From: Candidatus Borkfalkia faecavium | GTDB taxonomy: Bacteria; Bacillota; Clostridia; Christensenellales; Borkfalkiaceae | Direction: 5' to 3' | Assembly (NCBI GenBank): GCA_019114755.1 | Contig: DXEW01000005.1 | Location: 98,359 to 162,358, forward strand | DNA: 64,000 nt | Part shown: positions 8,740-17,232 of the stretch, piece after piece | Layout of the letters: the number at the start of each line of letters is the position of its first letter | How positions within the stretch are numbered: the first letter of the stretch is position 1 | Translations under genes and position numbers: made by a program | The notes under the pieces: model-generated | What the model was told of the DNA's origin: nothing | Databases searched by the model: none | Seen by the model: the letters and a program-made list of their open reading frames with translations, nothing else

Positions 8740-9111
8740 ATGGAAGAATATCAGCCGCAAAACAGCCCAGAGCAGGGCAACGGCAGCGGCAACAACGACG
8801 ATTTTTCCCAGCGTAAGGCCGTCTGTGCGGTCGCCTATCTGTTCGGCATCCTCTTCTTTTTGCCGCTCATTCTCTACCCGAACGACGCTTTCGGCAAATT
8901 CCACGCCAACCAGTCGCTGGTGCTGCTCATCGTCTCCGTCTGCGGCAGCGTGGTATTCGGCATTTTGGCGCTGATCCCCATCGCAGGCATCATCCTGATG
9001 GCGGCGTTCAGCCTGCTGATGTTCGTGCTGTGCATCGTCGGCCTTGTCGGCGCGGCGCGGGGCGAAATGAAGGAACTGCCTGTCATCGGCAAATTCAAAC
9101 TGATCAAGTGA
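8740..9111 (+). CDS. Small membrane protein, DUF4870-like
   Basis: 123 residues. A hydrophilic N terminus of about 25 residues rich in Q, G and N is followed by three hydrophobic segments (about residues 27-46, 58-80 and 82-105). The segment AVAYLFGILFFLPL and the following NDAFGKFHANQS resemble the DUF4870/Tic20-like family of small multi-pass proteins of unknown function. ATG 8740 is preferred to ATG 8734 because GTGAGG (8725-8730) is correctly spaced from it. It stands alone between two terminators. Confidence 0.65.
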   Translation: MEEYQPQNSPEQGNGSGNNDDFSQRKAVCAVAYLFGILFFLPLILYPNDAFGKFHANQSLVLLIVSVCGSVVFGILALIPIAGIILMAAFSLLMFVLCIVGLVGAARGEMKELPVIGKFKLIK

Positions 9112-9116
9112 TTCGG

Positions 9117-9141
9117 CGGCTCCGCTCGGCGGGGCCGTTTT
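9117..9141 (+). terminator. Terminator after the DUF4870-like gene
   Basis: CGGCTCC (9117-9123) pairs with GGGGCCG (9131-9137), followed by four T. The T-run is short. Confidence 0.5.
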
Positions 9142-9215
9142 CATACCGTGCGGAAGGCGGCCCGTTTGCCGCCCGCTGCCCGTTATTTTAGTTTTCATAC
9201 CGTGCGGAAGGCGGC
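9137..9215. repeat. 25-bp direct repeat upstream of polA
   Basis: Two identical 25-bp copies at 9137-9161 and 9191-9215, each starting GTTTTCATACCGTGCGG, spaced 54 bp apart. Both are followed by GC-rich sequence able to fold. The region between the DUF4870-like gene and the polA promoter holds no gene. Confidence 0.85.
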
Positions 9216-9237
9216 GCGCCTTGCGGCACGTTTGCGC

Positions 9238-9266
9238 TTGCCAAAAACCGCGCGCTCTGTTATACT
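9238..9266 (+). promoter_or_regulatory. Promoter for polA
   Basis: TTGCCA at 9238-9243, 17-bp spacer, TATACT at 9261-9266. The predicted start of transcription is about 28 bases before the polA ATG. Confidence 0.75.
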
Positions 9267-9300
9267 GTATTTATGTAACCAACCGAGGATGGGCATTTTT

Positions 9301-11853
9301 ATGAAGACATTGATCCTGATCGACGGCAACAGCCTTTTGAACCGCGCCTATTACGCGACCAGGCTGCTGACGACCAAAGACGGAACGCCGACCAACGCGG
9401 TATTCGGCTTTATCAAGCTGCTTTTGAAGATCATTTCCGACCAAAATCCGGACAAGCTGATCGTGACCTTCGACTTGAAGGCGCCGACCTTCCGCCATCA
9501 ATTGTACGACGGGTATAAGGCGACGCGCAAGCCGATGCCCGACGATCTCGCCGTGCAGGTGGGGATGCTGAAAGAACTGCTCCGCACCATGCGCATCTGC
9601 ATATGCGAAAAGGAAGGCTACGAGGCGGACGACCTCGTGGGTACGCTTTCGCACCGCTTTGCGGATACGCACAGCATCATCATCACCGGCGACCGCGACG
9701 CCTATCAGCTGGTGGACGAGCGCACCTCCGTCTATCTCACCAAGACGGGCGTCAGCGAACTTCTGAAGCTGGATGCCGCGCATTTTGAAGAGATGATCGG
9801 CTATAAGCCCTGTCAGGTCATCGACATGAAGGCGCTGATGGGCGATAGTTCCGACAATATCCCCGGCGTCCCCGGCATCGGCGAGAAGACGGCGCTCGAT
9901 CTTGTCAGGCGTTTTGGAAGCCTTGACGGCGTATATGCTCACCTTGGCGACTGTTCCGCTTCCGTATGTAAAAAACTGGAAGCGGGGAAGCAGTCGGCGT
10001 ACCTTTCGTACAAGCTCGCCGCCATCGACCGCGATGTTCCCATCGAGATAGGTGAAGACGCGGGAGCGCTGGCCTTGCCCTTTTCCGAAGAGGTCAAACG
10101 CCAGTTTTTGCAGCTGGAATTTACCTCTTTGGCAAAATTGGATATCTTCGCTGCCGAGGGGGCCGCGGCTTCGGAAGCCGTGCCGCGCGTCGCCGTGCGG
10201 CAGATCGGCACGGACTGCGATTTCCCGGCGGCAAAATCCTGCCGCGGCGAGATAGCGGCCGTCGAGTGGCAGGGCTGCCTGCATTTTTATATCGGCGGCG
10301 TTGAATACGCCGTGCGCGAGAGAGGAGATCTGCTCGGCGAAGTGGACGAAGCCCGTCTGGCTGCCTTTTTGAAGGAGGTGTTCGAGGCGGAGGGCGCCCC
10401 CGTCATCTTGTACGGCAAAAAGGCGTTCCGCCATCTTTTGCGCGGCTACGGCGTCTCCCTCTGCCGCGCGGCGGAAGACGTCTCGCTGATGAAATACCTC
10501 GCCGATTACAGCGGCAAAGACGATCAGCTTTCCGAGGCGCTGCAGGGCGGCGGCCTGCCCGAAGAGACGCCCGCCTACGGCGTTTACTGCCTGTACAAAA
10601 AACTGGGTGGGCAGCTGCAAAGCGAAAACCTGACTTCATTATATAAAGACCTGGAACTGCCACTCTGCGACGTGCTGTACGATATGGAAGTGTGCGGGGT
10701 GCGCATCGACCGCGCCACCAGTGCGCAGTTCGAGCAGCGCTACCGCGAAAAGATCGCCGAGATCACCGCCAGGATCTACGAGCAGGCGGGCGAAACCTTC
10801 AACCTGAACTCTCCCGCGCAGCTTGGCAAGATCTTGTTTGAAAAGCTGGGCCTGCCCGCTTCCAAAAAGAATAAAAAGGGGACGTATTCGACGGGCGCGG
10901 AGATATTGGAAAAGCTGGCGGGGAAGTATGCCATCGTCGCCGACGTGCTGGAATGCCGCCACTTTCAAAAGCTGCTGTCCACGTATATCGACGGCTTCAA
11001 GCCGCTCATCGACCGCGACGGGCTGGTGCATACCACCTTTAACCAGGTGCAGACGTCTACGGGCAGGCTTTCCAGCCTCAACCCGAACCTACAGAATATC
11101 CCCGTCCGCGACGAAGAGGGCAGAGAGCTGCGCAAGCTGTTCGTGGCGCGCGGCGAGGGGCGCGTGCTCATCGACGCCGACTATTCGCAGATCGAACTGC
11201 GGCTTTTGGCGCATTTTTCGGGCTGCAAGGAGCTGATCGAGGCATACGGCGCCGGCAAAGACATACACGCCCTGACCGCATCGCAGGTATTCGGCGTGCC
11301 GCTCGATAAGGTCACGCCCGAACAGCGGCGGGCGGCGAAGGCGGTCAACTTCGGCATCATCTACGGCATCAGCGATTTCGGGCTGGCGTCTAATCTGCAT
11401 ATCCCCACAAAGCAGGCGGGCGAATATATCCGCAAATACTTCGAGACCTATTCCGACGTCAAAGAATATATGGACGCCAACGTCGCCTTTGCGCGCGAGC
11501 ACGGCTATGTGACGACGCTTTTGGGGCGGAAGCGCTTCATCCCCGAACTGCGCTCTTCCAATTACAACATCCGCGCCTTCGGCGAGCGCGCCGCCATGAA
11601 CATGCCTCTGCAGGGCAGCAGTGCCGACATCATCAAGATCGCCATGATCCGCGTGGCGGCACGGCTGCGGGAGGGGAAGTTCCGCTCGCAGCTGATCTTG
11701 CAGGTGCACGACGAACTGATCATCGACGCCTTCGAAGAGGAGAAAGAGCAGGTGGCGCAGATGCTGCAACACGAAATGGAGAACGCCGTGCGGCTGCAAG
11801 TTCCCCTGACGGTGGAAGTGCGCTGCGGCAAGAGCTGGTATGAAACAAAGTAA
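9301..11853 (+). CDS. polA: DNA polymerase I
   Basis: 850 residues. The N-terminal 5'-3' exonuclease/FEN domain (about 1-290) carries IDGNSLLNRAYYA, EADDLVG, TGDRDAYQL and DSSDNIPGVPGIG. The middle domain lacks the DxE pair of a proofreading exonuclease (IAAVEWQG at the expected place), as in Bacillus and Taq enzymes. The polymerase domain has motif A DADYSQIELR, motif B RRAAKAVNFGIIYG and motif C QVHDELI. It removes RNA primers and fills gaps in repair. ATG 9301 follows the weak site GAGGATGGG; longer in-frame starts would overlap the promoter. It overlaps coaE by 14 bases. Confidence 0.96.
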   Translation: MKTLILIDGNSLLNRAYYATRLLTTKDGTPTNAVFGFIKLLLKIISDQNPDKLIVTFDLKAPTFRHQLYDGYKATRKPMPDDLAVQVGMLKELLRTMRICICEKEGYEADDLVGTLSHRFADTHSIIITGDRDAYQLVDERTSVYLTKTGVSELLKLDAAHFEEMIGYKPCQVIDMKALMGDSSDNIPGVPGIGEKTALDLVRRFGSLDGVYAHLGDCSASVCKKLEAGKQSAYLSYKLAAIDRDVPIEIGEDAGALALPFSEEVKRQFLQLEFTSLAKLDIFAAEGAAASEAVPRVAVRQIGTDCDFPAAKSCRGEIAAVEWQGCLHFYIGGVEYAVRERGDLLGEVDEARLAAFLKEVFEAEGAPVILYGKKAFRHLLRGYGVSLCRAAEDVSLMKYLADYSGKDDQLSEALQGGGLPEETPAYGVYCLYKKLGGQLQSENLTSLYKDLELPLCDVLYDMEVCGVRIDRATSAQFEQRYREKIAEITARIYEQAGETFNLNSPAQLGKILFEKLGLPASKKNKKGTYSTGAEILEKLAGKYAIVADVLECRHFQKLLSTYIDGFKPLIDRDGLVHTTFNQVQTSTGRLSSLNPNLQNIPVRDEEGRELRKLFVARGEGRVLIDADYSQIELRLLAHFSGCKELIEAYGAGKDIHALTASQVFGVPLDKVTPEQRRAAKAVNFGIIYGISDFGLASNLHIPTKQAGEYIRKYFETYSDVKEYMDANVAFAREHGYVTTLLGRKRFIPELRSSNYNIRAFGERAAMNMPLQGSSADIIKIAMIRVAARLREGKFRSQLILQVHDELIIDAFEEEKEQVAQMLQHEMENAVRLQVPLTVEVRCGKSWYETK

Positions 11854-12427
11854 GTTGAAGATCGCCGTCACCGGCGGCATCGGCAGCGGCAAGTCCGCCG
11901 TGATGCGCATCCTGGCGGAAGAGGGATACCGTACCTTTTCGGCGGACGCCATCGCGCGCACGATCTATGCAGACGCCGCGCTGCGGCAAAAAGTGGCGGA
12001 ACAATTCCCCGGCTGCCTCGATGCGCGGGGAGAGGTGGACCGCAGGGCGCTCGCCGCCATCGTCTTCGGCGACAAGGAAAAGATCGCCGCGCTGAACGCG
12101 CTCACCCATCCGTATATCATGCAAAAGCTGTTTACGGAGATGGACGCCTGCGATGCGCCCGCCTTCGCCGAGGTGCCGCTGCTGTTTGAAAGCGGCACGG
12201 CGCAGCTGTTTGACCGCGTCATCGTCGTCATGCGCGACCTTCCCGCGCGCATCCGCGCCGTGTGCGAGCGCGACGGCATCGGCGAGCGTGAGGCACTGCT
12301 GCGGGTACAAAGTCAGTTCGACTATGAAAATAATTCCCTGAACGGGCATACTGTAGTATATAACAACGGTACGCCGGAGCAGCTGCGCTCCCGCGTCGTT
12401 CAGGTCGTCCATGAAATTCTTTGCTGA
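11840..12427 (+). CDS. coaE: Dephospho-CoA kinase
   Basis: 195 residues. The P-loop TGGIGSGKS is at residues 11-19, and the CoA-binding region contains SADAIAR and the PLLFES motif of this family. It phosphorylates the 3'-hydroxyl of dephospho-CoA, the last step of CoA synthesis. The gene starts inside polA and its end overlaps the next gene, an arrangement polA-coaE-slt that is common in Firmicutes and indicates one transcript. Confidence 0.93.
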   Translation: MKQSKLKIAVTGGIGSGKSAVMRILAEEGYRTFSADAIARTIYADAALRQKVAEQFPGCLDARGEVDRRALAAIVFGDKEKIAALNALTHPYIMQKLFTEMDACDAPAFAEVPLLFESGTAQLFDRVIVVMRDLPARIRAVCERDGIGEREALLRVQSQFDYENNSLNGHTVVYNNGTPEQLRSRVVQVVHEILC

Positions 12428-12956
12428 ACATGTTCTGCGGGCGGCGGGGATCTTTTTCGCCCTCCTCTTTGCCGCCGCCCTCGCCTGTGCCTTTTTATAC
12501 GGCTGCCTGGTACCCAGGCGCTATGCGGAAGAGGTGCGGCTGTATGCGCGGCAGGCGGGGCTGGAAGAGGAATTGGTGTTTGCCGTCATCCGTGCGGAGA
12601 GCAACTTCCGTGCCGACGCCGTCAGCCCCGCGGGCGCCGTGGGGCTCATGCAGATCATGCCGCAGACGGCGCTGTTTGTAGAAGAGCTTTCGGGGCGGCG
12701 GCTGGATGTGCGAGACCCGGCCGAAAATATCGACCTCGGCACGGCGTACCTGCGCTACCTGTTCGGGCGCTTTTCTTCGCTGACGCAGGTGCTCGCCGCC
12801 TATAACGCGGGAGAGGGGACGGTGCGCGCGTGGCTCTCGCGCGCCGATCTGACCGATGAACAGGGGGATCTGGCGCGTATTCCCTATCCTGAAACGGCCC
12901 GTTATGTGCGGAGAGTCAAAATTTTTTATAATTGCTATAAATTTTGCTACCGATGA
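12411..12956 (+). CDS. Lytic transglycosylase with N-terminal membrane anchor
   Basis: 181 residues. One hydrophobic segment (about 11-32) is a signal anchor. The remainder is a Slt-type transglycosylase domain with catalytic Glu in RAESNF (E63), GAVGLMQIMP and AAYNAGEGTV. Such enzymes cleave peptidoglycan between MurNAc and GlcNAc, producing anhydro ends, outside the cell membrane. ATG 12411 overlaps coaE by 17 bases. The length matches the short single-domain proteins found beside coaE in Firmicutes. Confidence 0.92.
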   Translation: MKFFAEHVLRAAGIFFALLFAAALACAFLYGCLVPRRYAEEVRLYARQAGLEEELVFAVIRAESNFRADAVSPAGAVGLMQIMPQTALFVEELSGRRLDVRDPAENIDLGTAYLRYLFGRFSSLTQVLAAYNAGEGTVRAWLSRADLTDEQGDLARIPYPETARYVRRVKIFYNCYKFCYR

Positions 12957-12957
12957 C

Positions 12958-12986
12958 TTGACATTTTTTTCTGAATATAGTAAAAT
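12958..12986 (+). promoter_or_regulatory. Promoter for the tRNA-Leu/tRNA-Val pair
   Basis: TTGACA at 12958-12963, 17-bp spacer, TAAAAT at 12981-12986, a few bases before the first tRNA. Confidence 0.85.
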
Positions 12987-12997
12987 AAATATCGCTT

Positions 12998-13082
12998 GTG
13001 AGGATGGCGGAATTGGCAGACGCGTACGTTTGAGGGGCGTATGGAGAAATCCGTGTGGGTTCAAGTCCCATTCTTCACACCA
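12998..13082 (+). tRNA. tRNA-Leu (anticodon GAG)
   Basis: 85 nt including encoded CCA. Acceptor GTGAGGA pairs with TCTTCAC, the T-arm is GTGGG-TTCAAGT-CCCAT, and a class II variable arm is present. The anticodon loop TTGAGGG has GAG at 13032-13034, reading CUC/CUU. Confidence 0.93.
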
Positions 13083-13108
13083 AAAAGTCCGCGCGACAGC
13101 GCGGATAT

Positions 13109-13185
13109 GGGGGCATAGCTCAGTTGGTTAGAGCGCTCGCTTCACATGCGAGAGGTCGTAGGTTCGAGTCCTACTGTCCCTACCA
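13109..13185 (+). tRNA. tRNA-Val (anticodon CAC)
   Basis: 77 nt including CCA. Acceptor GGGGGCA pairs (two wobbles) with TGTCCCT. The anticodon stem CTCGC/GCGAG encloses TTCACAT with CAC at 13143-13145, and the T-arm is GTAGG-TTCGAGT-CCTAC. Co-transcribed with the preceding tRNA-Leu. Confidence 0.93.
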
Positions 13186-13189
13186 AAAG

Positions 13190-13224
13190 CCGTGTACGGT
13201 GTTCGCCGTGCACGGTATTTTTTT
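13190..13224 (+). terminator. Terminator of the tRNA pair
   Basis: Stem CCGTGTACGG (13190-13199) with CCGTGCACGG (13206-13215), then a T-rich run of seven T. Confidence 0.85.
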
Positions 13225-13320
13225 GCCCGCAAAGCGCCGCCGCCGGCGGGTGTATATTTTGCCCGTATGGCGCAGATCTTGCCAAAGTTGCCGTATGCGG
13301 GCGCGATTTTTTATTTACAC

Positions 13321-13349
13321 TTGACGATTGCGCCATAAAACGATATAAT
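13321..13349 (+). promoter_or_regulatory. Promoter for galT
   Basis: TTGACG at 13321-13326, 17-bp spacer, TATAAT at 13344-13349. Confidence 0.85.
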
Positions 13350-13397
13350 AGATATGTAGGGGCTCTCCCTCGAGAATATGTATCGGAGTTGAAAAAA

Positions 13398-14930
13398 ATG
13401 GACGCAGAATTGTTGGTGGAAAAGCTGATCGCCTATGCAGAACGGAATTTGTATTTGCAGCCCGCGGATACGATCTACATGCGCAACACGCTGCTGGCAG
13501 AGCTGAAATTGCAGGCGCCCTGCGAGGGCGAGGCGGATGTTTCGGATGTGGCGGCAATGGACGTGCCGGACGAGCTGAACGCGGAGATCGCCGCCTATGC
13601 GGTGGAGCACGGCCTGACGGACGAGGCGAACGCGGAGCGCTACTGTGCGCGCATCTTCGGGATGCTGACGCCCCTTCCTTCCAAGATCAACGAGGAGTTT
13701 GCCGCCCTTCGCGCGCAGTCTCCGCAGGCGGCATGCGACTACCTGTACAATATCTCCGTCAAAAACGGGTACATACAGAAGACGGCGATCTCGCGCAACC
13801 TTCAGTGGAGTTATGACGACGGCGCCAACGTGTTGGAGATCACTGTAAACCTTTCCAAACCGGAAAAGAACAACAAGGATATCGCCAAACTTTTGAGCGC
13901 GCCGCAGTCGCGCAAGTATCCCATGTGCGCCCTCTGTAAAGAAAATGAGGGGTTTGAAGGTGCGGGCACGCATCCGCCCCGCCAGAATATCCGCACGGTC
14001 AAGGTGGAGCTGGGCGGCGAAAAGTGGTTCTTGCAGTACTCTCCCTATGCATATTATAACGAACACTGCATCGCCATCGCCGAAAAGCACGCACCCATGC
14101 GCTGCGACGGCACTACGGTGCGCAAGCTGCTCGACTTTGTCGATTTCCTCCCCAACTATTTTATCGGCAGTAACGCCTCGCTCCCCATCGTGGGCGGTTC
14201 CATTCTCAACCACGAGCATTTCCAGGGCGGCCGGCATACCATGCCCATGCACCGCGCGCGCATCCGCAGGCAGCTATATGCGGACAAATACCCGCAGCTG
14301 CGCGTCGGCATCCTCGACTGGTACAACAGCGGTATCCAGGTGGAAGGGGAAGACAAGGCGGCCGTGGCAGAGCTTGCCGCGCATATCATCGAGGCGTGGA
14401 AGGGATTTTCCTGCCCCGCCTGCGACATTTTGAGTGAAACGGACGGCACGCCGCACAACACGGTGTCGCCCATCTGCCGCAAGGTGGGGGATACATACGT
14501 CTTCACCATGCTCCTGCGCAACAACCGCACCGACGAGCGCTACCCCGACGGCATCTTCCACGTGCATCCCGAATATCAGAACATCAAAAAGGAAGGCATC
14601 GGGCTGATCGAGGCGATGGGGCTGTTCATCTTGCCCGGCAGGCTGAAGAGGCAGCTGGACGCCATCGAAGATATCCTCTGCGGGGCCGCCGCCTATGACC
14701 CTGCGGCGCTGGAAGAGGAGTCGAACGACCTGTACGTGCACCGCTATATGATCGCGGATATGCTCGGGCAGGGCAAACAGCCTTCCAAGCAGGCGGCGCA
14801 TACATTTGTGGAGGAATACATCGGCAAGGTGTGCGTCCATATTTTAGACAATACCGCCGTGTTCAAGCGCGACGAGGCGGGCGAAGCGGGCTTCATGCAG
14901 TTCGCCGCGGCGGCGGGCCTGCACGAGTAA
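13398..14930 (+). CDS. galT: UDP-glucose--hexose-1-phosphate uridylyltransferase, class 2 GalT
   Basis: 510 residues, the length of the class-2 GalT found in Firmicutes and distinct from the roughly 350-residue E. coli form. Characteristic segments are PSKINEEF, TVNLSKPEKNNKDIA, CALCKENEGF, HPPRQNIR and the active-site GGSILNHEHFQGGRH. It transfers UMP from UDP-glucose to galactose 1-phosphate in the Leloir pathway. ATG 13398 follows CGGAG with good spacing. Neighbouring galK and galE are absent, so the gene is stand-alone; galU at 37.4 kb makes its UDP-glucose substrate. Confidence 0.93.
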   Translation: MDAELLVEKLIAYAERNLYLQPADTIYMRNTLLAELKLQAPCEGEADVSDVAAMDVPDELNAEIAAYAVEHGLTDEANAERYCARIFGMLTPLPSKINEEFAALRAQSPQAACDYLYNISVKNGYIQKTAISRNLQWSYDDGANVLEITVNLSKPEKNNKDIAKLLSAPQSRKYPMCALCKENEGFEGAGTHPPRQNIRTVKVELGGEKWFLQYSPYAYYNEHCIAIAEKHAPMRCDGTTVRKLLDFVDFLPNYFIGSNASLPIVGGSILNHEHFQGGRHTMPMHRARIRRQLYADKYPQLRVGILDWYNSGIQVEGEDKAAVAELAAHIIEAWKGFSCPACDILSETDGTPHNTVSPICRKVGDTYVFTMLLRNNRTDERYPDGIFHVHPEYQNIKKEGIGLIEAMGLFILPGRLKRQLDAIEDILCGAAAYDPAALEEESNDLYVHRYMIADMLGQGKQPSKQAAHTFVEEYIGKVCVHILDNTAVFKRDEAGEAGFMQFAAAAGLHE

Positions 14931-14954
14931 AAAAGAGAATGTGAACGATCCGAG

Positions 14955-14980
14955 GGCGGCATCGCAAGGTGCCGCCTTTT
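14955..14980 (+). terminator. Terminator after galT
   Basis: GGCGGCA (14955-14961) pairs with TGCCGCC (14970-14976), then four T. Confidence 0.65.
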
Positions 14981-15012
14981 CAAATTCTTTTGAAATGATT
15001 TTCCGCAAACTC

Positions 15013-15041
15013 TTGCATTTTCCCTCGTTTTTTGATACAAT
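15013..15041 (+). promoter_or_regulatory. Promoter for lysA
   Basis: TTGCAT at 15013-15018, 17-bp spacer, TACAAT at 15036-15041. No lysine riboswitch is visible between it and the gene. Confidence 0.75.
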
Positions 15042-15061
15042 AAGTGGTACGAGGTAATACA

Positions 15062-16387
15062 ATGAATCAGAGAAAAACTTTGCAGGTAAACGAAAAAGGG
15101 CATTTACAGATCGGGGGAGCGGATACGCTGCAGCTGGCAAAAGAATTCGGCACGCCGCTGTATGTGATGGACGAACAGTACATCCGCGACATGTGCCGCG
15201 TTTACCGCGACGCCATCGAACGCGAATACGACGGCAACGGGCTGGTGCTGTACGCATCCAAGGCCTTTTCCTGCCTTGCCATCTATAAGATCGCGGCGCA
15301 GGAGCAGGTAGGCGTCGACGTCGTCTCCGGCGGCGAGCTGTACACGGCGCTGCGGGCGGGTTTTCCCGCAGAGCGCATCTATATGCACGGCAACAATAAG
15401 CAGCGTTCCGAACTCGTCTACGCCGTCGAGAGCGGCGTGGGGACCATTGTCGTCGATGCGCTCTCCGAGATAGACATGCTCGACGAGCTGTGCGGCGAGC
15501 GCGGCAGGGTGCAGGACGTCCTCATCCGCGTCAACCCCGGCGTAGAGGCGCACACCCATCACTTTATCCAGACGGCAAAGACGGACAGCAAGTTCGGCTT
15601 TTCGATCGCCGACGGCACGGCGGAGCAGACCGCCCTCTATGCCGCGGGCAAGAAAAATCTGCGCCTTGCGGGCTATCATTGCCATATCGGTTCGCAGATC
15701 TTTGAAAAGCAGTCGTTCACGCTGGCGGTCGATAAGATGCTCGCCTTCATCGCCGCGATGCAGGAAAAGCACGGCCTGCAAACAGACGTTTTGAACCTCG
15801 GCGGCGGGTACGGCATCTGGTATACGGATGAAGACGCCAAGATCTCTTGCGAGGGCTATGCCGATTACCTGCGCGCCGTCATCGCGGAACTCAAAGAAAA
15901 AGCGGACGCTTACGGCGTCAAACGGCCGTACCTCGTCATCGAGCCCGGCCGCTCCATCGTCGGGGAGGCGGGCATCACCCTGTATACGGTAGGGGCGATC
16001 AAAGAGATCCCGGGCGTCAAAAAATACATCGCCGTGGACGGGGGCATGTTTGAAAGCCCGCGCTATGCGCTGTATCAGGCGAAATATACGCCCGTGTTGG
16101 CAAACAGGGCGAACGAGCCCGCCGCCGAGACGGTGACCATCGCGGGGAAATGCTGCGAAAGCGGCGACATCATCTGCGCCAACGTGCGCCTTCCCAAGGC
16201 GGAGAGCGGCGATCTTTTGGCGGTGCTTTCCACGGGCGCCTATAACTATTCGATGGCGAGCAACTACAACCGCAACCTCATCCCGCCCGTCGTGCTGGTC
16301 AAAGACGGAAAGGCGGACTACATCGTCAAGCCGCAGAGCTATGAAGACCTCGTCCGCAACGACGTCGTGCCCGAGCGCCTGCAATAA
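15062..16387 (+). CDS. lysA: Diaminopimelate decarboxylase
   Basis: 441 residues, a PLP enzyme of fold type III. The PLP lysine is in YASKAFS (K67). Further motifs are GVDVVSGGEL, GYHCHIGSQIF, LNLGGGYGIWY, EPGRSIVGEAG and CCESGDII. It removes CO2 from meso-diaminopimelate to give L-lysine, the last step of lysine synthesis. ATG 15062 has GAGGTAA in front. It stands between its own promoter and terminator with no other lysine genes near. Confidence 0.95.
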   Translation: MNQRKTLQVNEKGHLQIGGADTLQLAKEFGTPLYVMDEQYIRDMCRVYRDAIEREYDGNGLVLYASKAFSCLAIYKIAAQEQVGVDVVSGGELYTALRAGFPAERIYMHGNNKQRSELVYAVESGVGTIVVDALSEIDMLDELCGERGRVQDVLIRVNPGVEAHTHHFIQTAKTDSKFGFSIADGTAEQTALYAAGKKNLRLAGYHCHIGSQIFEKQSFTLAVDKMLAFIAAMQEKHGLQTDVLNLGGGYGIWYTDEDAKISCEGYADYLRAVIAELKEKADAYGVKRPYLVIEPGRSIVGEAGITLYTVGAIKEIPGVKKYIAVDGGMFESPRYALYQAKYTPVLANRANEPAAETVTIAGKCCESGDIICANVRLPKAESGDLLAVLSTGAYNYSMASNYNRNLIPPVVLVKDGKADYIVKPQSYEDLVRNDVVPERLQ

Positions 16388-16422
16388 ATACAAAGCGCCG
16401 GCAATAAATTCAAAAGGCTTAC

Positions 16423-16449
16423 AAAGGAGCGGTGCTGCCGCTCCTTTTT
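16423..16449 (+). terminator. Terminator after lysA
   Basis: AAAGGAGCGG (16423-16432), loop TGCTG, CCGCTCCTTT (16438-16447) and a T-run. Confidence 0.88.
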
Positions 16450-16483
16450 GCTAAAATATCACCGGCAGGCGAGGCGAGTTGCC

Positions 16484-16512
16484 TTGCTTTTTGGGCCGTT
16501 TTATAGTATAAT
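16484..16512 (+). promoter_or_regulatory. Promoter for the M50-scpA-scpB operon
   Basis: TTGCTT at 16484-16489, 17-bp spacer, TATAAT at 16507-16512. The start codon of the first gene lies seven bases after the -10 box, which points to a leaderless transcript. Confidence 0.82.
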
Positions 16513-16518
16513 CTTCCT

Positions 16519-17232
16519 ATGGCTATTCAGACGATCCTCTATTACGTTGCAAGTTTATTGGCTGTCGCCATCGTGCTGACCCTGCACGAATTTTCGCACG
16601 CCTTCGTCGCCTATAAATGCGGCGACCTGACGCCGAAGATCCGCGGGCGGCTGACCTTGAACCCGCTGGCGCACTTCGATATTTTGGGCCTCGTGTTTTT
16701 CGCCCTGGCGGGATTCGGCTGGGCAAAGCCCGTGCCCATCAACCCCAACAACTTCAACCATTATAAGCGCGGGCTGGCGCTCACGTCTATCGCGGGCATC
16801 GCCGCGAACTATCTGAGCGCGTTCATCTTTTACCCGATCTACCTGCTCGTTTCGATGTATGTGCAGACGCCTGTGCCGATGCTCGATGATTTTCTTTTCG
16901 ACTTTACGCTGTTGTTATGGGCGTACTCGCTCTCGTTTGCCGTCTTCAACCTCATCCCGCTGCCGCCTTTGGACGGCTGGAATCTGGTGGAAGCGCTCAA
17001 CAGGCGCAGGGGAAAGGTGTTCCGCTTTTTCCGCCAGTACGGCAACGTCATCCTCATCATCCTCATCGTCATCCGTTTCCTGGTGAGATTTACGGCAAAT
17101 TACGAGATGCTTGCCATCGCGTCCATGATCTTCGGGTATATCGATATCCTCGGATATATCATGACGTTCGTCGTGCAATGGGTCGGCTGGCCCGTCACAA
17201 TGTTATGGGGGTTGATTTTCGGCATTGTCTAA
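16519..17232 (+). CDS. Site-2 protease family (M50) membrane metalloprotease
   Basis: 237 residues with about five hydrophobic segments. Zinc-binding HEFSH is at residues 23-27 within the first membrane helix, and the third ligand is in FNLIPLPPLDGW. It belongs to the short M50B group often linked to scpA/scpB in Firmicutes. These proteases cut inside membranes; the substrate is unknown. There is no Shine-Dalgarno sequence before ATG 16519. The last codons overlap the scpA start. Confidence 0.9.
   Translation: MAIQTILYYVASLLAVAIVLTLHEFSHAFVAYKCGDLTPKIRGRLTLNPLAHFDILGLVFFALAGFGWAKPVPINPNNFNHYKRGLALTSIAGIAANYLSAFIFYPIYLLVSMYVQTPVPMLDDFLFDFTLLLWAYSLSFAVFNLIPLPPLDGWNLVEALNRRRGKVFRFFRQYGNVILIILIVIRFLVRFTANYEMLAIASMIFGYIDILGYIMTFVVQWVGWPVTMLWGLIFGIV

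Noticed and set aside
9273..9278. ATG exactly seven bases after the polA -10 box, as in leaderless genes
   Set aside because: The next codon is TAA, so it cannot open a gene; polA starts at 9301 with a ribosome site.
9301..11853. Missing proofreading residues in PolA as an anomaly
   Set aside because: Loss of the 3'-5' exonuclease site is normal in many Firmicutes DNA polymerases I.
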